From assembly GCA_001662425.1 (NCBI GenBank), contig BDDC01000554.1:1-33600 (forward strand): a DNA stretch of 33,600 bases, in the 5' to 3' direction. The notes under the pieces were generated by a model. It was given only the letters and a program-made list of their open reading frames with translations, was not told the DNA's origin and searched no databases. The position numbers were made by a program, and so were the translations under genes. Positions 1 through 9,851 of this stretch are shown piece by piece. The first letter of the stretch is position 1. Each line of letters begins with the position of its first letter. This stretch comes from Chlamydomonas sphaeroides. Its lineage: Eukaryota; Chlorophyta; Chlorophyceae; Chlamydomonadales; Chlamydomonadaceae.

Positions 1-81
1 TGAGCGTGCAGGACGTGGCAGCAGGCAACGATGGGCTGCTGTACGGCTGGTCCCTGGTCATCGACGAGCCCCAGGGCAGCA
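1..81 (+). other. C-terminal exon of a P-domain (gene 1)
   Basis: The frame starting at base 3 reads SVQDVAAGNDGLLYGWSLVI and continues DEPQGS up to a GTGAGT donor at 82. 'V-x-D ... G-x-L-x-G-W-S-L-V-I' is the closing strand pair of a P-domain and matches the ends of the A-type units of gene 2, for example at 21690-21782. The exon ends in phase 1, as every other module end here does. The rest of this domain lies left of the window. Confidence 0.8.
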
Positions 82-3000
82 GTGAGTCTTATTAGAGCTC
101 GCGCACGAACACATGGTTGCGTGGGCCATCGTTGCTTCGGCGCCGTGTTGCGTATGTGCGCGTCACGCAACTGCAAGTCCCTCCGCCGCCGTATTGCTGT
201 CCCACCCGCCCGTTGCGCCCGCCGGCGGTGATGCTTGCAAGGCCCTCCGCCGCCGTCACCGCCGCTACCACCGCCGCCACAGCCGCCGCCACGGCCCTCT
301 CCGCTGCCGCCCCCATCTCCGCTAGGGGGTGAGTGAGCTCAAGCCCTGCCGCCTGGCTCCTGCAGTGCGCAGCGCGCATCTGCAGCAGTGTCCTTTTGAA
401 CTCCCCGCGCGCGTGCATGTGTGCATGTGTGCATGATATGTGTGCGTGTGGTGTGCGCCACCGGAGCCCTGTCATGATCAATCATGCCATTGCTTGCAGG
501 CTCCCCGCCGCCAATGCAGCTGCATGCGTCCCCGTCACCACCAACTCCACCTCCCACACCACCTCCTACTCCGCCGCCCACTCCACCTCCCATACCACCT
601 CCTACTCCGCCGCCCACTCCACCGCCCACTCCACCGCCCACTCCACCGCCCACTCCACCGCCCTCTCCGCCGCCCGCTCCGCCGCCCCGCCCATCGCCTG
701 CTCCACCGCCAAGACCCCCATCGCCTCCTCCCCCAAGGCCCTCGCCGATGCCTCCTCCATCTCCACCACTTCCGCCAGCTCCGCCTCCACTCGTGACGTG
801 CTCTGGCAGCACCACCCTGTCGCCGCCCCTGCCGATCGTCGATCTCTTCTCGGCCAACCTAGTCGTCAGCATTGCAAGCACGTAAGCACTGACAATCACA
901 GCTTGGGTTGTGTTCCTGACCCGGGTATGTCCTCCGCCGTGCATGGCTTCAGCGTACGCGTACCGTGTCCCTGGGTACATGCACGCCCCACGCAACGTGT
1001 TCCCATCGCACCCAATCCGGCAGGTGCCTCGTCAACGCAATCGAGTCCGTCACGCTCTACATCACCATGTACCACGCCTCAGTGCGGGAGCTGGACTTCC
1101 TCCGTGAGTTGTGTGTTGTACAAGTAGTACACGTTTACTTAGGATAGCTGTCAAATGTTGGGTCATATTTGTGGCTTGCAAAACTGCCAGGCGGCTCTGC
1201 AGCAGTTGCCGCCCACCCCTACGCTGCTTACCGGCTGCATGCTTCTCGTGCCTTGTGTTTCTTGAATGGAGCAGTGTACGCTCCTCAAGAGAACGCCAGG
1301 ATGCCACTGTTCTACGTGAGTGGGTGTCGGGGACCCATACGGGCTCGATAGCTGTACACACGTGCTACCTATCTATCGCCCGCGGCCTGCAGCCTGCTGC
1401 CTACGAATTGCCTCCGCACGGACCCGTGCCCGCTTGCCTGCCGGCGGCCCGCAGGCCCCGGTCGACGCCGTCAATGGCACGCACGAGATCCGCCTCTCCT
1501 CCGTCACCACAGCCACCTTCCAGACCCTGACTACAGGCGCCCAGGTCGTGACGCAGGTGCGTCGGGGCAAGGGGCGGCGCCTAGGCACTTGGTTAGGCGC
1601 CTACGCGGGCGTACGTTCGTACAGCGGCAAGTAAGCTTACGGAGCCTTCAAGCGCCTCGCTCAGCTTGCTTGTGTAAGATGCATGGAGCGAGGTATGCTT
1701 GGCTACTAGGTCAGAGGCGCAGCGCATGCTAGCTGGGCGAGAGGCCTGCTGGATTCGTTGGCTAGGGTGGTCGCATTTGCCCGGCCGCTCGACCGCTCTA
1801 TCGCTCGCGCCTCCGTCATATGTGTTGCAGAGTCAATTTGGCGGCATCAACCCGTACACGGCCACCAACCCGATAGGGTCGTGGACTATTTACATCCGAG
1901 ACTACGTCACAAATTCGCTGTCGGGTGCGTGGCGGAGGCAGGCGCCAATGTGGCGACTAGCGAACAGCGATTGCATGCCCTTTCGCATGGTCGCCCTTTC
2001 TTGCACGTCCGAACGAGCCCGGAAGCTTATGGACTGCCAAATAATGTGGCGTGGCGGGGTGCATGAGGTGGATGAGGCGCAGCGGGGCCGTTCCTGCTGC
2101 ACTGGTTTCCGGAGCAGCAGTGGGAGCATGCATACACCTACTTTGCGTCTGATTCCGGTTACGCAGCAGCTTCTGGCACCCAGCATCTAGCCGCGTCGTC
2201 ATGCGTTTTGCCGCCCATGCTGCCCTGCTGCGCACGCACCCAGCTGACTTGCGTTCACTCGCTCCTCCTGGGTATTCTGGACAACACCCTACACACCCAC
2301 AGGCCTGCTGTACGGCGTCACGCTGGTGGTGTCGGGAGCCAACACACGTGAGGTTGAGGGCGGGGCTCTGCCAACATAACGCTGTTGTGTGGTGCAAGCC
2401 AGCAGGCACCAATGACCACGCCTGGTGACTCAGCTGCTGCATGCGCCTCGCTGCCCGCCACCCTTGCTTCCTGCTGTTCAGGTCCAAGTCCTCCACCCTC
2501 TCCCGCGCCGCCCAGCCCGCCACCGCCATCACCTCCCCCTCGGCCCTCGCCCACGCCACCCACGCCACCGCCCCGCCCATCGCCCGCTCCCCCGCCAAGA
2601 CCCCCATCACCTCCCCCAGCTCCAACCCCGTCGCCCTCGCCAAAGCCGCCTTCGCCGCCGCCGCCCTCTCCGGGCCCGTCGCCGCCGACTCCGCCCGCCC
2701 CCCCGCCGCCATGGCCCTCGCCGAAGCCGCCCTCCCCGCCCCGCCTCAACCCGTCGCCTGCGCCTCCTCCTACTCCACCGTCCCCTCCCCCGCCCCTGCC
2801 GCCCTCTCCGCGCTCGCCCCCGCCCTCGCCGCCCTCGCCGCCCCCGCCCGTCGTGTCCTGCGTCGGCAGCTCCACGGCCGCGACCATTGCCCTCACCTCC
2901 TCTCTGGCCTACGTGCCAGCGGTCATCAGCGGCGCCAGGTGGGTGCGGCAGCGGCGCCCGCCAGTCTGGGGCGGGCCAGCAGCGGCGCCCGCCAGTCTGG

Positions 3001-6000
3001 GGCGGGCCAGCAGCGGCGCTCGCCAGTCTGGGGTGGGCCAGGCAGCGGCGCCCGCCGGCTGCTGCTGTCCCTACCTTGCCGCGTTGCTGCGCTCAGCAGC
3101 GGCATTGCGCGGCAACGACGCGGGATGGATGAGAGGCAGCTGACGTCGCCTTGCTGCTTGCTTGGCGTGACGCGCTCGCCTGCAGCCCCGCCCTCCCAAT
3201 GCGCAATGTGCATGCGCATGCTACCTGCTGCTGAGCCTGCCACGGTCGGTGCGAGGCAGCCCGCCCTGCCGTGCAGCTGCTGGCGTAACAGCCCCTGCTG
3301 CCCCTGCTGCCCCTGCAGCCTCTCATCACCACCCTAACGTGCTGCTGCGATGCGTGCTGCTACCCTTCCGCTGCCCACCCCACCCCCCACACACATGATT
3401 ACCGGCCTACCTGTGGCTGCAGCTGCACGCTTGCCAACATCACCGGGGTGGGTGGGGCTGGGGGGTTGTGTCCGCGTGCGGGTGCCACCGCCTGTGCCCT
3501 ATCGCACAGCGGCGCACGCGCCGCAGCGAGCCTGTGGGGGGCTGCAGGACCAGCCTGCCCGTGCCGCTTCCTCGGCGGCTTGTACACGCCCTGCGCGCTC
3601 TGGGCCCCACGCCACTCCCAATTCACATGCGTGTAGATCTCGGTTTCGGTCACCGCGGCGGCCGCCAACTACTCCCGCCTCGCCATGTACCTCATCTCCC
3701 CCGCCCGTACCTCCAACGTCGTGTACCTGACCGCGCCGTGAGTGGGCCGCCGCGGGTCGGGTGGTGCCTGCCCCGCCAGGCTGCCGTGCTAGATAGCCTG
3801 CCCGCCGGCAGGCTAGGTAGGCAGGCAGGCAGGCCTGACTGCTGAGCCACCGCGGTTGACGCCTCAACGCCCTCCATGCCCCTTTGCATGCTGCCTGCAG
3901 CATCGTCGCGCCCTACGTGGCCGTCAATGGGACCATTGTGGTAGGTGTGCCGCCGTGGTTCCTTGATCAGCCCACTGCGCTGCCGGCAAGGCGCATGCTG
4001 CCAGGGGTCTCAGGGTGCGGGGCGAGCTGGCTTACGTGGCTGCGGCAGCCCCATCAGGCCCCATCAGGCCGTCTTGCCGCTGGCCTCCCTGCGCTGCTTG
4101 CCGTACTTGCTGGCTGCCGCACGATCTGCTGTCCAACGCACGCTGCAACGTGCGTACATGCTTCGCGTGCGTGCTACCAGCCGCCCTGCATGGATGCCCC
4201 TTGATCGCAGTTCCGCTGGAGCGAGGCCACCGGCATCAACGAACGGCTCGTGCCCACGGCGGCGGGGCTGTACAATGCAACCACGCTGGGCGTGGGCAGC
4301 AACCCGCCCATCGGCGAGAACCCGGTGAGCCCCGCCCGCCGCCTAGCTAGCCTGTCCAGTGCACAAGGCCGCCCGTCCGGCCGGTGGTCGGTGCGCAGTG
4401 GCGTCTATGCATCCCCTCCATCCGTCCCAGAAGCGCGTGTCGTGTCGCCGAGCCGCCCATGGAATGCCGCCGCCGGTCCACGCACGGCCACCAGCTCGCT
4501 CGGCGCCCCTGCCTGACCAGCCGCCTGGCGGCCTCGCTTGTTGAGCAGCGCTCGCTTGCCTGCTGCTGCCTGCTGCTGCTTGCTGGCGGCCGCCGCAGGT
4601 CGGCACCTGGCAGCTGCTGGTGTCCAACGAAGCAGCGCAGAGCCCCCCGGCAGTGCTGTACCGCTGGTCTGTCACCGTCACGGGTGCGTTGGTGATGGGT
4701 GGCGGCGGCTGCAGCAGCAGCAGGCGTGGTGCGGCCTTGGCACGAGAAGAGTGATGGGAGGCAGGGGTTGAGTAGCTCATCGGTGAGGTAATGTTAGGTT
4801 GATACGTGCGGTTTGCGTGTGCGTTCCAGACGTGCACCTGTTGGGAAGCTGCATGCATCCGGTCCCTAATCTGGGACGCTTGCACGAAAGGAGTTGAGAT
4901 GACGTACTACACGATAGGGGGCTTAATCGACGGCCGCGGCCCGCGTTACGTGCTGCTGGCAGCAGGCGGCCGCCTGGGCCTGGACTGCCGCGGCTGCACC
5001 CAACGATGGCTGGTGCCTGCAGCGCAGCGTCCATGGTCCGCGCTCTCCCGCCGTCGTGCCGAACCCGTCGCCACTGCAGCGGAAGCTGCTGCGTAAATGT
5101 CCCTCCCGTGCGGGGCACCAACTGCTACCACGTGCACATTGACGGACATACATACTGAAATAAACGTACGTACGCGCGACCCTGTGTTGCAATGCCGCCC
5201 TGCCCTGCCCTGCACCAGGCCCGACTCCACCGCCATCGCCGCCATCGCCGCCCGTGCCCCCGCCGAAGCCGCCTTCGCCACCGCCGCCCGCACCCAAGCC
5301 GCCTTCGCCGCCCTTCCCCGCACCCAAGCCGCCCGCGCCGCCCGCGCCGCCGCCGCCCATCGTCCTGACGTGTGTCGGCAACTCCACGGCCGCGGCTACA
5401 AACCTATCTACAACCGGTATCCTTGTGCCGGCTGTCATCAGCAGCGCCAGGTGGGTGCGGCAGCGCATGCGGCGGCGCCCGCCCCAATCTCGGCCCGCAG
5501 TAGTGCCTGGCCGGCCTCAGCGCGCGGCTGGCGTGACGAGCTGGCCTGCGGCAGCAGCTATCTCAACTATTACCGGTATTGCACTCCTGCCATGCTGCGT
5601 GCCCACTGCTGAGACTGCCTGCCCTGCCTGCCTCTTCCTCCACCCAAACACACGCGCCTCACCCGCTCGCAGCTGCGCGCTCAAAAACATCACCGGGGTG
5701 AGCCCAGCAGCGAGGAGGGCAGGCGGGGCTCCGGGGCCGCCGGCCGCATGCGCGCTGTCTGCTGCTGCGCGCCCGCAGCCAAGCGGCAGTGCAGCCTGCA
5801 TGGCTGCCTGGCTCCTGCCTCTGCATCCTGCAGTGCCGAGGGAGGGGCTCGGCCTGCAGTGCCTAGGGAGGGGCTCGGCCTGCAATGCCGAGGGAGGGGC
5901 TCGGCCTGCAATGCCGAGGGAGGGGCTCGGCCTGCACTGAGCACTGCGCACTGGGCGCTCCGCCCCCAACCAACCCACCACGCACCCACGTGCAGGTCTC

Positions 6001-7971
6001 CGTGAGGGCCACCGTGGCGGTCGGCAACTTCTCCCGCCTGGCCATGTACCTCATCTCGCCTGCCGCGCCCAACAACAACCAGTACCTCACCGCGCCGTGA
6101 GTAGTAGCGGCTTCTGCGCTGTGCCATGGGCGCAACTGCTGTTGCTGCTGCGGCGGCCTGGCGCGTGCCGGGATGCCCGGCTGTGGAGACTGCTGGCTGC
6201 GCAGCAGACGTCTGCGCTTGCAATGCCCAACGTTGCAATGCCCAACGTTGCAATGCCCAACGTTGCAATGCCCAACGTTGCAATGCCCAGTGCCCACACA
6301 CGACACGCCGCCGCACACCATTCGCATGCTGCCTGCAGTATCGTCCCGCCCTACGTGCCCGTCAATGGGACCGTCGAGGTAGGGTCGCGCGCCCTCCTGC
6401 TGGCTGCTGCCCACACGCTTCCATGCCATGCGGCTCTCACCTTGTGGCAGGGCGCCCATGGGTCGGGCCAGAGGGCCTCGCTGCGGCAGCACCAGCAGCC
6501 ACGGCCGCCCGGTGCTGCTGGTTACTTAGCAACCACGGCCGAGTCACCTCGCCACCCCCACCCTCTAATCCGGGGGCTGGCGTGCGTGCCCGCCCTGTCA
6601 CCACGCGCGTGCTGCCCTACTCGGCCGCCCCGCGCCGCCCGCGCAGATCCGCTGGAGCGTGCTCACCAACAACTTCGAGCAGCTGGTGCCCACTGCGTCG
6701 GGGCTGTACAACAGCACAACCATCGGCGGGGGCAGCTTCACGCCCATCGGCGAGAACCCTGTGAGCCCCGCCCGCCGCCTGCTGCCCTAGCCCGCCCGGT
6801 GGTTGGGCAGTCCCACCCATGCCCGCCAGTGCGGTGGGCGGTGTCGTTCTCGCCGTCCATCCCATAGATAGTCAGTGTGGTGTGCCCGCCCGCCTGTCCA
6901 TTGGCCCAATCCTGCTCCTGCCTGGCGCCCCTCGCATGCAATGCAGATCGGCACGTGGCAGCTCCGCATTGCCTACACCATCCCCCAGAGCCCACCGGCA
7001 GTGCTGTACCGCTGGTCCATTACCGTCATGGGTGCGTTGGTGATGGGCGGCGTGGGGGTGACAGCGGGCGTGCGGTGGAGCCAGGGCCAGGGAGAGCGAG
7101 GGAGGGAGGGAGGGGCTGCGGCGGGGGCTCCCTCGCTCGCGGGTCATCTCTCGTGCGGGCGCACCTGCTGCTCCGTTTGCGTGGTGGTCCTGGCGGCAAG
7201 ATACGGTTCCAGGGCGCCGTCGGGTTGCGTCTTGGGGAGCTCGGGGAAAAGCGTGCGCGTGTGTGCGTGCTAGGGTGGGGTGACTGCGTATGCAATGGCT
7301 TGTGCGGCTGTGAGCCGGTGAGCTGTTGCCGGTAGCGTGCCGTGCCGCGAGCTCGCTGCACCTCTCGCGCTTCCCTGTCAACATGGCTGCCCGCGTGGGG
7401 GGAGCGGCTGGAGGTAGATGCGATGGGGCGAGGGCGGCCTGCGAACCCCCGCGCGTGCAAACATACATGTGTCCAGATGCATGTGCCCAGCTAGGCAGGC
7501 ACGGCAGCTGCGGGGTCCACAACGGCGTCAACCCGCCGTAGGCGCGTGGGCACACATTAATCCATCCGGCTTCCCTCCCCTGCTGGCCGAACCCTCGCTG
7601 ATCACGCTGCCCAGCAACTGCTCCACCCTGCCGGCCCGCCCGCCGTGCCTGTCCTCAGGCCCTCCTCCACCTGCCTGAGCAGCAGCCGGACAATCACGGC
7701 CCACAGCTAGCCCGGTGTGTACGTATGCGGGGGGAGGGAGCGGCGGGGGCGAGGAACCGCACCCCGACTGACTGGGCAAGCACGCGGCCCCGACGCTCGC
7801 TCGCATACATGCACCAGCGCCAGCACCACGCTCACACCATCTCCCGCCGCCTCATACATGGCCCTCCTTCCACAGGTGGGCACCTGGCGCCTGGGTGTGC
7901 GCGACGTCATCACCAACACCGCCACCGGCACCCTCAACGGCTTGAGCCTGGCGGTGACGGGCACGCCGTGA
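1..7971 (+). CDS. Gene 1 (5' partial): proline-rich multi-P-domain secreted-type protein
   Basis: This is a multi-exon gene entered from the left edge, so its start is not seen. Exons inferred from splice sites and unbroken phase: 1-81, 242-328, 500-881, 1024-1103, 1275-1315, 1455-1556, 1831-1924, 2303-2347, 2482-2938, 3423-3447, 3637-3737, 3901-3940, 4211-4324, 4599-4683, 5219-5450, 5673-5697, 5996-6096, 6339-6378, 6647-6760 and 6947-7031. The last exon is uncertain. The product alternates proline-rich linkers with P-domain-like beta domains: the end of one, one A-type and two B-type units. No protease catalytic domain, transmembrane segment or pherophorin-type domain is visible. By analogy with algal hydroxyproline-rich glycoproteins it is probably a wall or extracellular-matrix protein; that role is inference. 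Gene 2 downstream is a paralogue in the same orientation. Confidence 0.8.
242..790 (+). other. Double proline-rich linker (gene 1)
   Basis: Two consecutive phase-1 exons encode proline-rich sequence. The first, 242-328, has PPPPSPPLPPPPQPPPRPSP-like sequence. The second, 500 to about 790, has (PPT)n and then PPPRPSP/PPPSP sequence. Part of the second is a tandem of a 12-base unit reading PPTP around 602-665. The acceptor at 241 is TTGCAAG rather than the usual GCAG; the same acceptor and the same first codons recur at 20717, which supports it. In algae such tracts are prolyl-hydroxylated and O-glycosylated into stiff rods (established knowledge). Skipping the first exon would keep the frame. 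Confidence 0.7.
791..2347 (+). other. P-domain, divergent A-type (gene 1)
   Basis: Exons 500-881 (3' part), 1024-1103, 1275-1315, 1455-1556, 1831-1924 and 2303-2347 join in phase. Landmarks in order: first Cys in LVTCSGSTTL; second Cys straight after the phase-2 intron (T|CLVNAIESVTLYI); NGTHEIRL; GGINPYTATNPIGSWTIYIR; and a last strand GLLYGVTLVVSGANT. The GGxNPxxxxNPxGxW motif is nearly the same as in the A-type units of gene 2. Two oddities stand out. The usual Trp of the last strand is Val (YGVTL against YGWSL). The unit is also cut by more introns than its gene 2 relatives. It keeps N-glycosylation sequons such as NGT. Confidence 0.75.
2482..4683 (+). other. Pro linker plus P-domain, B-type unit 1 (gene 1)
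   Basis: The large exon 2482-2938 encodes about 125 residues of PPSPPPR/PPSPKPPSP linker, then VVSCVGSSTAATIALTSS and AVISGAR. Next come a 25-nt exon 3423-3447 (second Cys, CTLANITG), then 3637-3737 (ISVSVTAAAANYSRLAMYLI), 3901-3940 (PIVAPYVAVNGTIV), 4211-4324 (FRWSEATG ... GENP) and 4599-4683 (VGTWQLLVSN ... YRWSVTVTG). The LAMYLISPA strand is equivalent to 'GDLxISLxSP' of A-type units, and VGTWQL to the P-domain G-x-W-x-L strand. All junctions keep phase (2, 0, 2, 0, 0, 1). It is closely related to the units at 5219-7031 and 25078-27270. Confidence 0.82.
2949..3057 (+). repeat. 31-bp tandem repeat at intron start
   Basis: Three copies of a 31-base unit (2949-2979, 2980-3010, 3011-3041), with key run CAGTCTGGGGCGGGCCAG, plus a partial fourth at 3043-3057. 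It begins just after the GTGGGTGCGG donor region. The paralogous intron at 5451 starts with the same bases but lacks the array, so the array arose after the units duplicated. Confidence 0.9.
5829..5936 (+). repeat. 26-bp tandem repeat, hairpin-forming unit
   Basis: Four 26-base copies (5829-5854, 5855-5880, 5881-5906, 5907-5932) plus 4 bases, inside the intron 5698-5995. The unit contains GCCGAG...CTCGGC, a 6-bp inverted repeat with a 7-base loop, so each copy can fold on its own; copy 2 has one change in an arm. Confidence 0.92.
6221..6289 (+). repeat. 15-bp tandem repeat
   Basis: About 4.6 copies of CAATGCCCAACGTTG in the intron 6097-6338. The unit includes the palindrome CAACGTTG. It is a minisatellite with no apparent coding role. 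Confidence 0.92.
7032..7875 (+). other. Unresolved 3' region of gene 1
   Basis: After the B-type unit ends in phase 1, no full further module can be read here. One reading is that the acceptor at 7652-7659 (GTCCTCAG) opens an exon at 7660 that continues the phase as GPPPPA and then stops (TGA 7675-7677), giving a short proline tail. The other is that this is an intron, or several with unrecognised exons, leading to the exon at 7876. An inverted repeat (GCGAGGGAG near 7098 and CTCCCTCGC near 7128) occurs in this stretch. I cannot decide between the two ends. Confidence 0.4.
7876..7971 (+). CDS. Terminal P-domain exon with stop codon (gene 1, or relic)
   Basis: After a CCACAG acceptor this exon reads VGTWRLGVRDVITNT ... 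LNGLSLAVTGTP and then TGA at 7969-7971. It has the two closing strands of a P-domain ('G-T-W-R-L-x-V-x-D' and 'G-x-L-x-G-x-S-L-x-V-x-G') and a phase-0 start, as in the B-type 'ENP|VGTW' junction. The rest of such a domain is not recognisable upstream (7032-7875), and phase 0 does not fit directly onto the phase-1 end at 7031. Either intermediate exons are unseen, or this is what remains of a deleted module. The last-strand Trp is absent. Confidence 0.55.
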   Translation: MGTWRLGVRDVITNTATGTLNGLSLAVTGTP

Positions 7972-9357
7972 TGAGGGCCCGCCGTGGGTGGCCGCACCGC
8001 AGGCCCTGCGTCGTGTGCCTGTCAGAGGGCCCGCCATGGGTGGCCGCATGTGGGCCATGACTGTGGGCTGGCGGTGGCGGGCGCGCCCTCCAAGCCTTGA
8101 GCGAGTATCTGGGGGCGATGCACCATAGCATACACATCCGTGGATATGACTGATCGATACGATACGATGGCCGGATTCGGCCTTAAGAAAGGGCCCAGCC
8201 CTGCAGTGCAGTCGTCACGCCCCTGCCTGCGCAACTCTTCTAGCTCTTCGCCCGTCTCACCCGTGGACGGCGCCACGTGTTTGGGCTCTCAATGTGGTTC
8301 TCATGTATGCGCATCTAGCTGGTATCGGTACGTAGTGCTTATAATTGACGAAAGCCGGTTGCTGATTTCTTGTCTTTGTTGGTGGCCCCTTCAGCCCAAT
8401 TGTAGGCCGGTGCATTGCGGAACGCAGCGCCGCTGGGATCTTGTCTTGTTCGCGCACAGCGGCGGGCCCTCATACTGCTCAAGCTGCCACAAGCAGCTGG
8501 GGCGATACTGTTGATGCGCAGTAGCGCCATCGTACGGCAGAGCTGAGGCGGGGCGCACGGCAGGACGGAGTAGTGCCATGTTATGCTCAAGATGCGTCAG
8601 ACCTTTGTCCTCTTTCCTGTGCTGGTATATGCTGTTCTGCGAGTGGTATATAGTCTCTGCGGCCTACCATGACGCCATGGAAGAGGCCGGGCGCGGGGTG
8701 CCGGCGGCCCGCCCGCCTCCAGGAAAGCCTGCGTGGATGTTGCCTGTTGCTTGTGTCACGGCCCGGATCAGATGCCGTAGTAATGTTGGGGACCGCGGCT
8801 GGCGAAAACTGGAATACGTTGCATCTTTACAGGAAGGGCACGCATACTATGCGGCTGTCCCGCCCGGTGGGGCCGAGGCCCTGCTGCGGCGCGCCAGCGA
8901 CTGTCAGCGGCAGCTCGCTAGGGGAAGCCCCGAACGAACATCAGGTTTCGTAGAGCTTGTTTGCGTGTCAGCCACAGTGCTGTAGCTGTTACATATGTGA
9001 GCCCCATCAAGGGGCCACATGGGGGTGGCACCGGTCAAACTACGGAGAGGTTCTTTAGACCCCGGCGGGTAATGGTGGTTGGGGGGGGTCCAAGGGGAAG
9101 GGGCCAGGGCTGGGGCCTGGGTGCGAGTGCGAGCGCTCTGGACACTTCGTGGCTGGTCGCGAACATCTGCCGGCAGCAGTGGACGCTGCCGTGCCAGCGA
9201 GTGCCACGGTATTGATCTGACCAGACCCGCCCGCCCGGCCCACGGCCCCTTCCTGGACGTGTCACCGCCACAGCCGCAACACCGCAACATGTCACCAGCG
9301 CGCATGGGCGGTCAGAGTTGCTCCATGCTCGTATATCTATGCCAGTACCAGATAGTA

Positions 9358-9485
9358 TCAGATAGTTCCCAAGTGCTCGCCCGGCGCAGGCCGGGTTGCT
9401 CGGCCTTCCTACGTAAACGCCCTATGCAACTGTAATGCCGAGCCTCGGCGCGTTGCCGTCCCATGCTCGGCGCGCTGTACCCTCC
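9358..9485 (+). repeat. Dispersed direct repeat, copy 1
   Basis: It begins TCAGATAGTT and continues AAGTGCTCGCCCGGCGCAGG and CCGGGTTGCTCG, with later shared blocks (CTATGCAA, CGTTGCCGTCC, GCGCGCTGTAC). It holds an inverted repeat CCCGGC-GCAG-GCCGGG. The second copy lies about 360 bp downstream in the same orientation. Confidence 0.8.
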
Positions 9486-9556
9486 TCGCCCTCCTCTTCG
9501 CCCTCCTCCTCGCCTTCCTCCTCGCCCTCCTCGCCCTCCGCGCCCTCTTCCTCGAT
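9479..9556 (+). repeat. CT-rich low-complexity tract
   Basis: Nearly pure pyrimidine sequence built from CCTCCTCGC/CTTCGCC variants. It sits between the two copies of the direct repeat. On the other strand it makes a spurious Glu-rich frame. Confidence 0.85.
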
Positions 9557-9720
9557 CCCTTTGAGCGCCCTCTTCGCCCTCCTTGCACTCCTCCTTCCCC
9601 TACCTGGTCCCCCTAGCTCCCATAATCGACCCGGGCTGCCTAAAGCTTCCTCGGCGGAGCCGCCTGAAGCTGCACCCTCCGCGCCCGCGCTCCGCACTGC
9701 AACTCCGCTCTACCACACGC

Positions 9721-9851
9721 TCAGATAGTTTGCAAGTGCTCGCCCGGCGCAGGCCGGGTTGCTCGACCGTTCAATTTGCGTGCGCTATGCAATCAGTCAT
9801 GCCGCACTGCGGCACGTTGCCGTCCTAGGCCTGGCGCGCTGTACTCTGCCT
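9721..9851 (+). repeat. Dispersed direct repeat, copy 2
   Basis: Second copy of the element at 9358-9485. The first ~45 bases are nearly identical, including the CCCGGC/GCCGGG hairpin, and blocks of similarity continue up to GGCGCGCTGTACTC. Identity falls toward the 3' side. Confidence 0.8.

Larger units (their letters stand above)
5219..7031 (+). other. Pro linker plus P-domain, B-type unit 2 (gene 1)
   Basis: Exon 5219-5450 encodes a PPSPPSPPVPPPKPPSP linker, then IVLTCVGNSTAAATNLSTTG and AVISSAR. It is followed by 5673-5697 (25 nt, CALKNITG), 5996-6096 (VSVRATVAVGNFSRLAMYLI), 6339-6378 (PIVPPYVPVNGTVE), 6647-6760 (IRWSVLTNNFEQLVPTASGL) and 6947-7031 (IGTWQLRIAYTI ... YRWSITVMG). Exon sizes after the linker are identical to those of B-type unit 1 and of P5 in gene 2 (25, 101, 40, 114, 85 nt). 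It ends in phase 1 at a GTGCGT donor. NST, NIT, NFS and NGT sequons suggest N-glycosylation. Confidence 0.82.

Noticed and set aside
339..995. Minus-strand frame of 218 codons rich in Gly (GGGVGGGVGGG)
   Set aside because: It is the reverse complement of the CCN proline-linker exon at 500-790; similar Gly-rich shadows occur opposite every linker (2318-2896, 4923-5468, 21837-22427).
2425..3337. Long +1/+2 frames (His/Arg/Pro-rich and Ala/Ser-rich) over 2425-3337
   Set aside because: These are alternative frames of the same CCN-rich exon. Only the frame giving PPSPPP and then SCVGSSTAAT joins the P-domain exons in phase.
5690..6492. Minus-strand frames with ALQRWALQRWALQRW and similar repeats
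   Set aside because: They are produced by the 15-bp and 26-bp intronic tandem repeats; no start context or domain.
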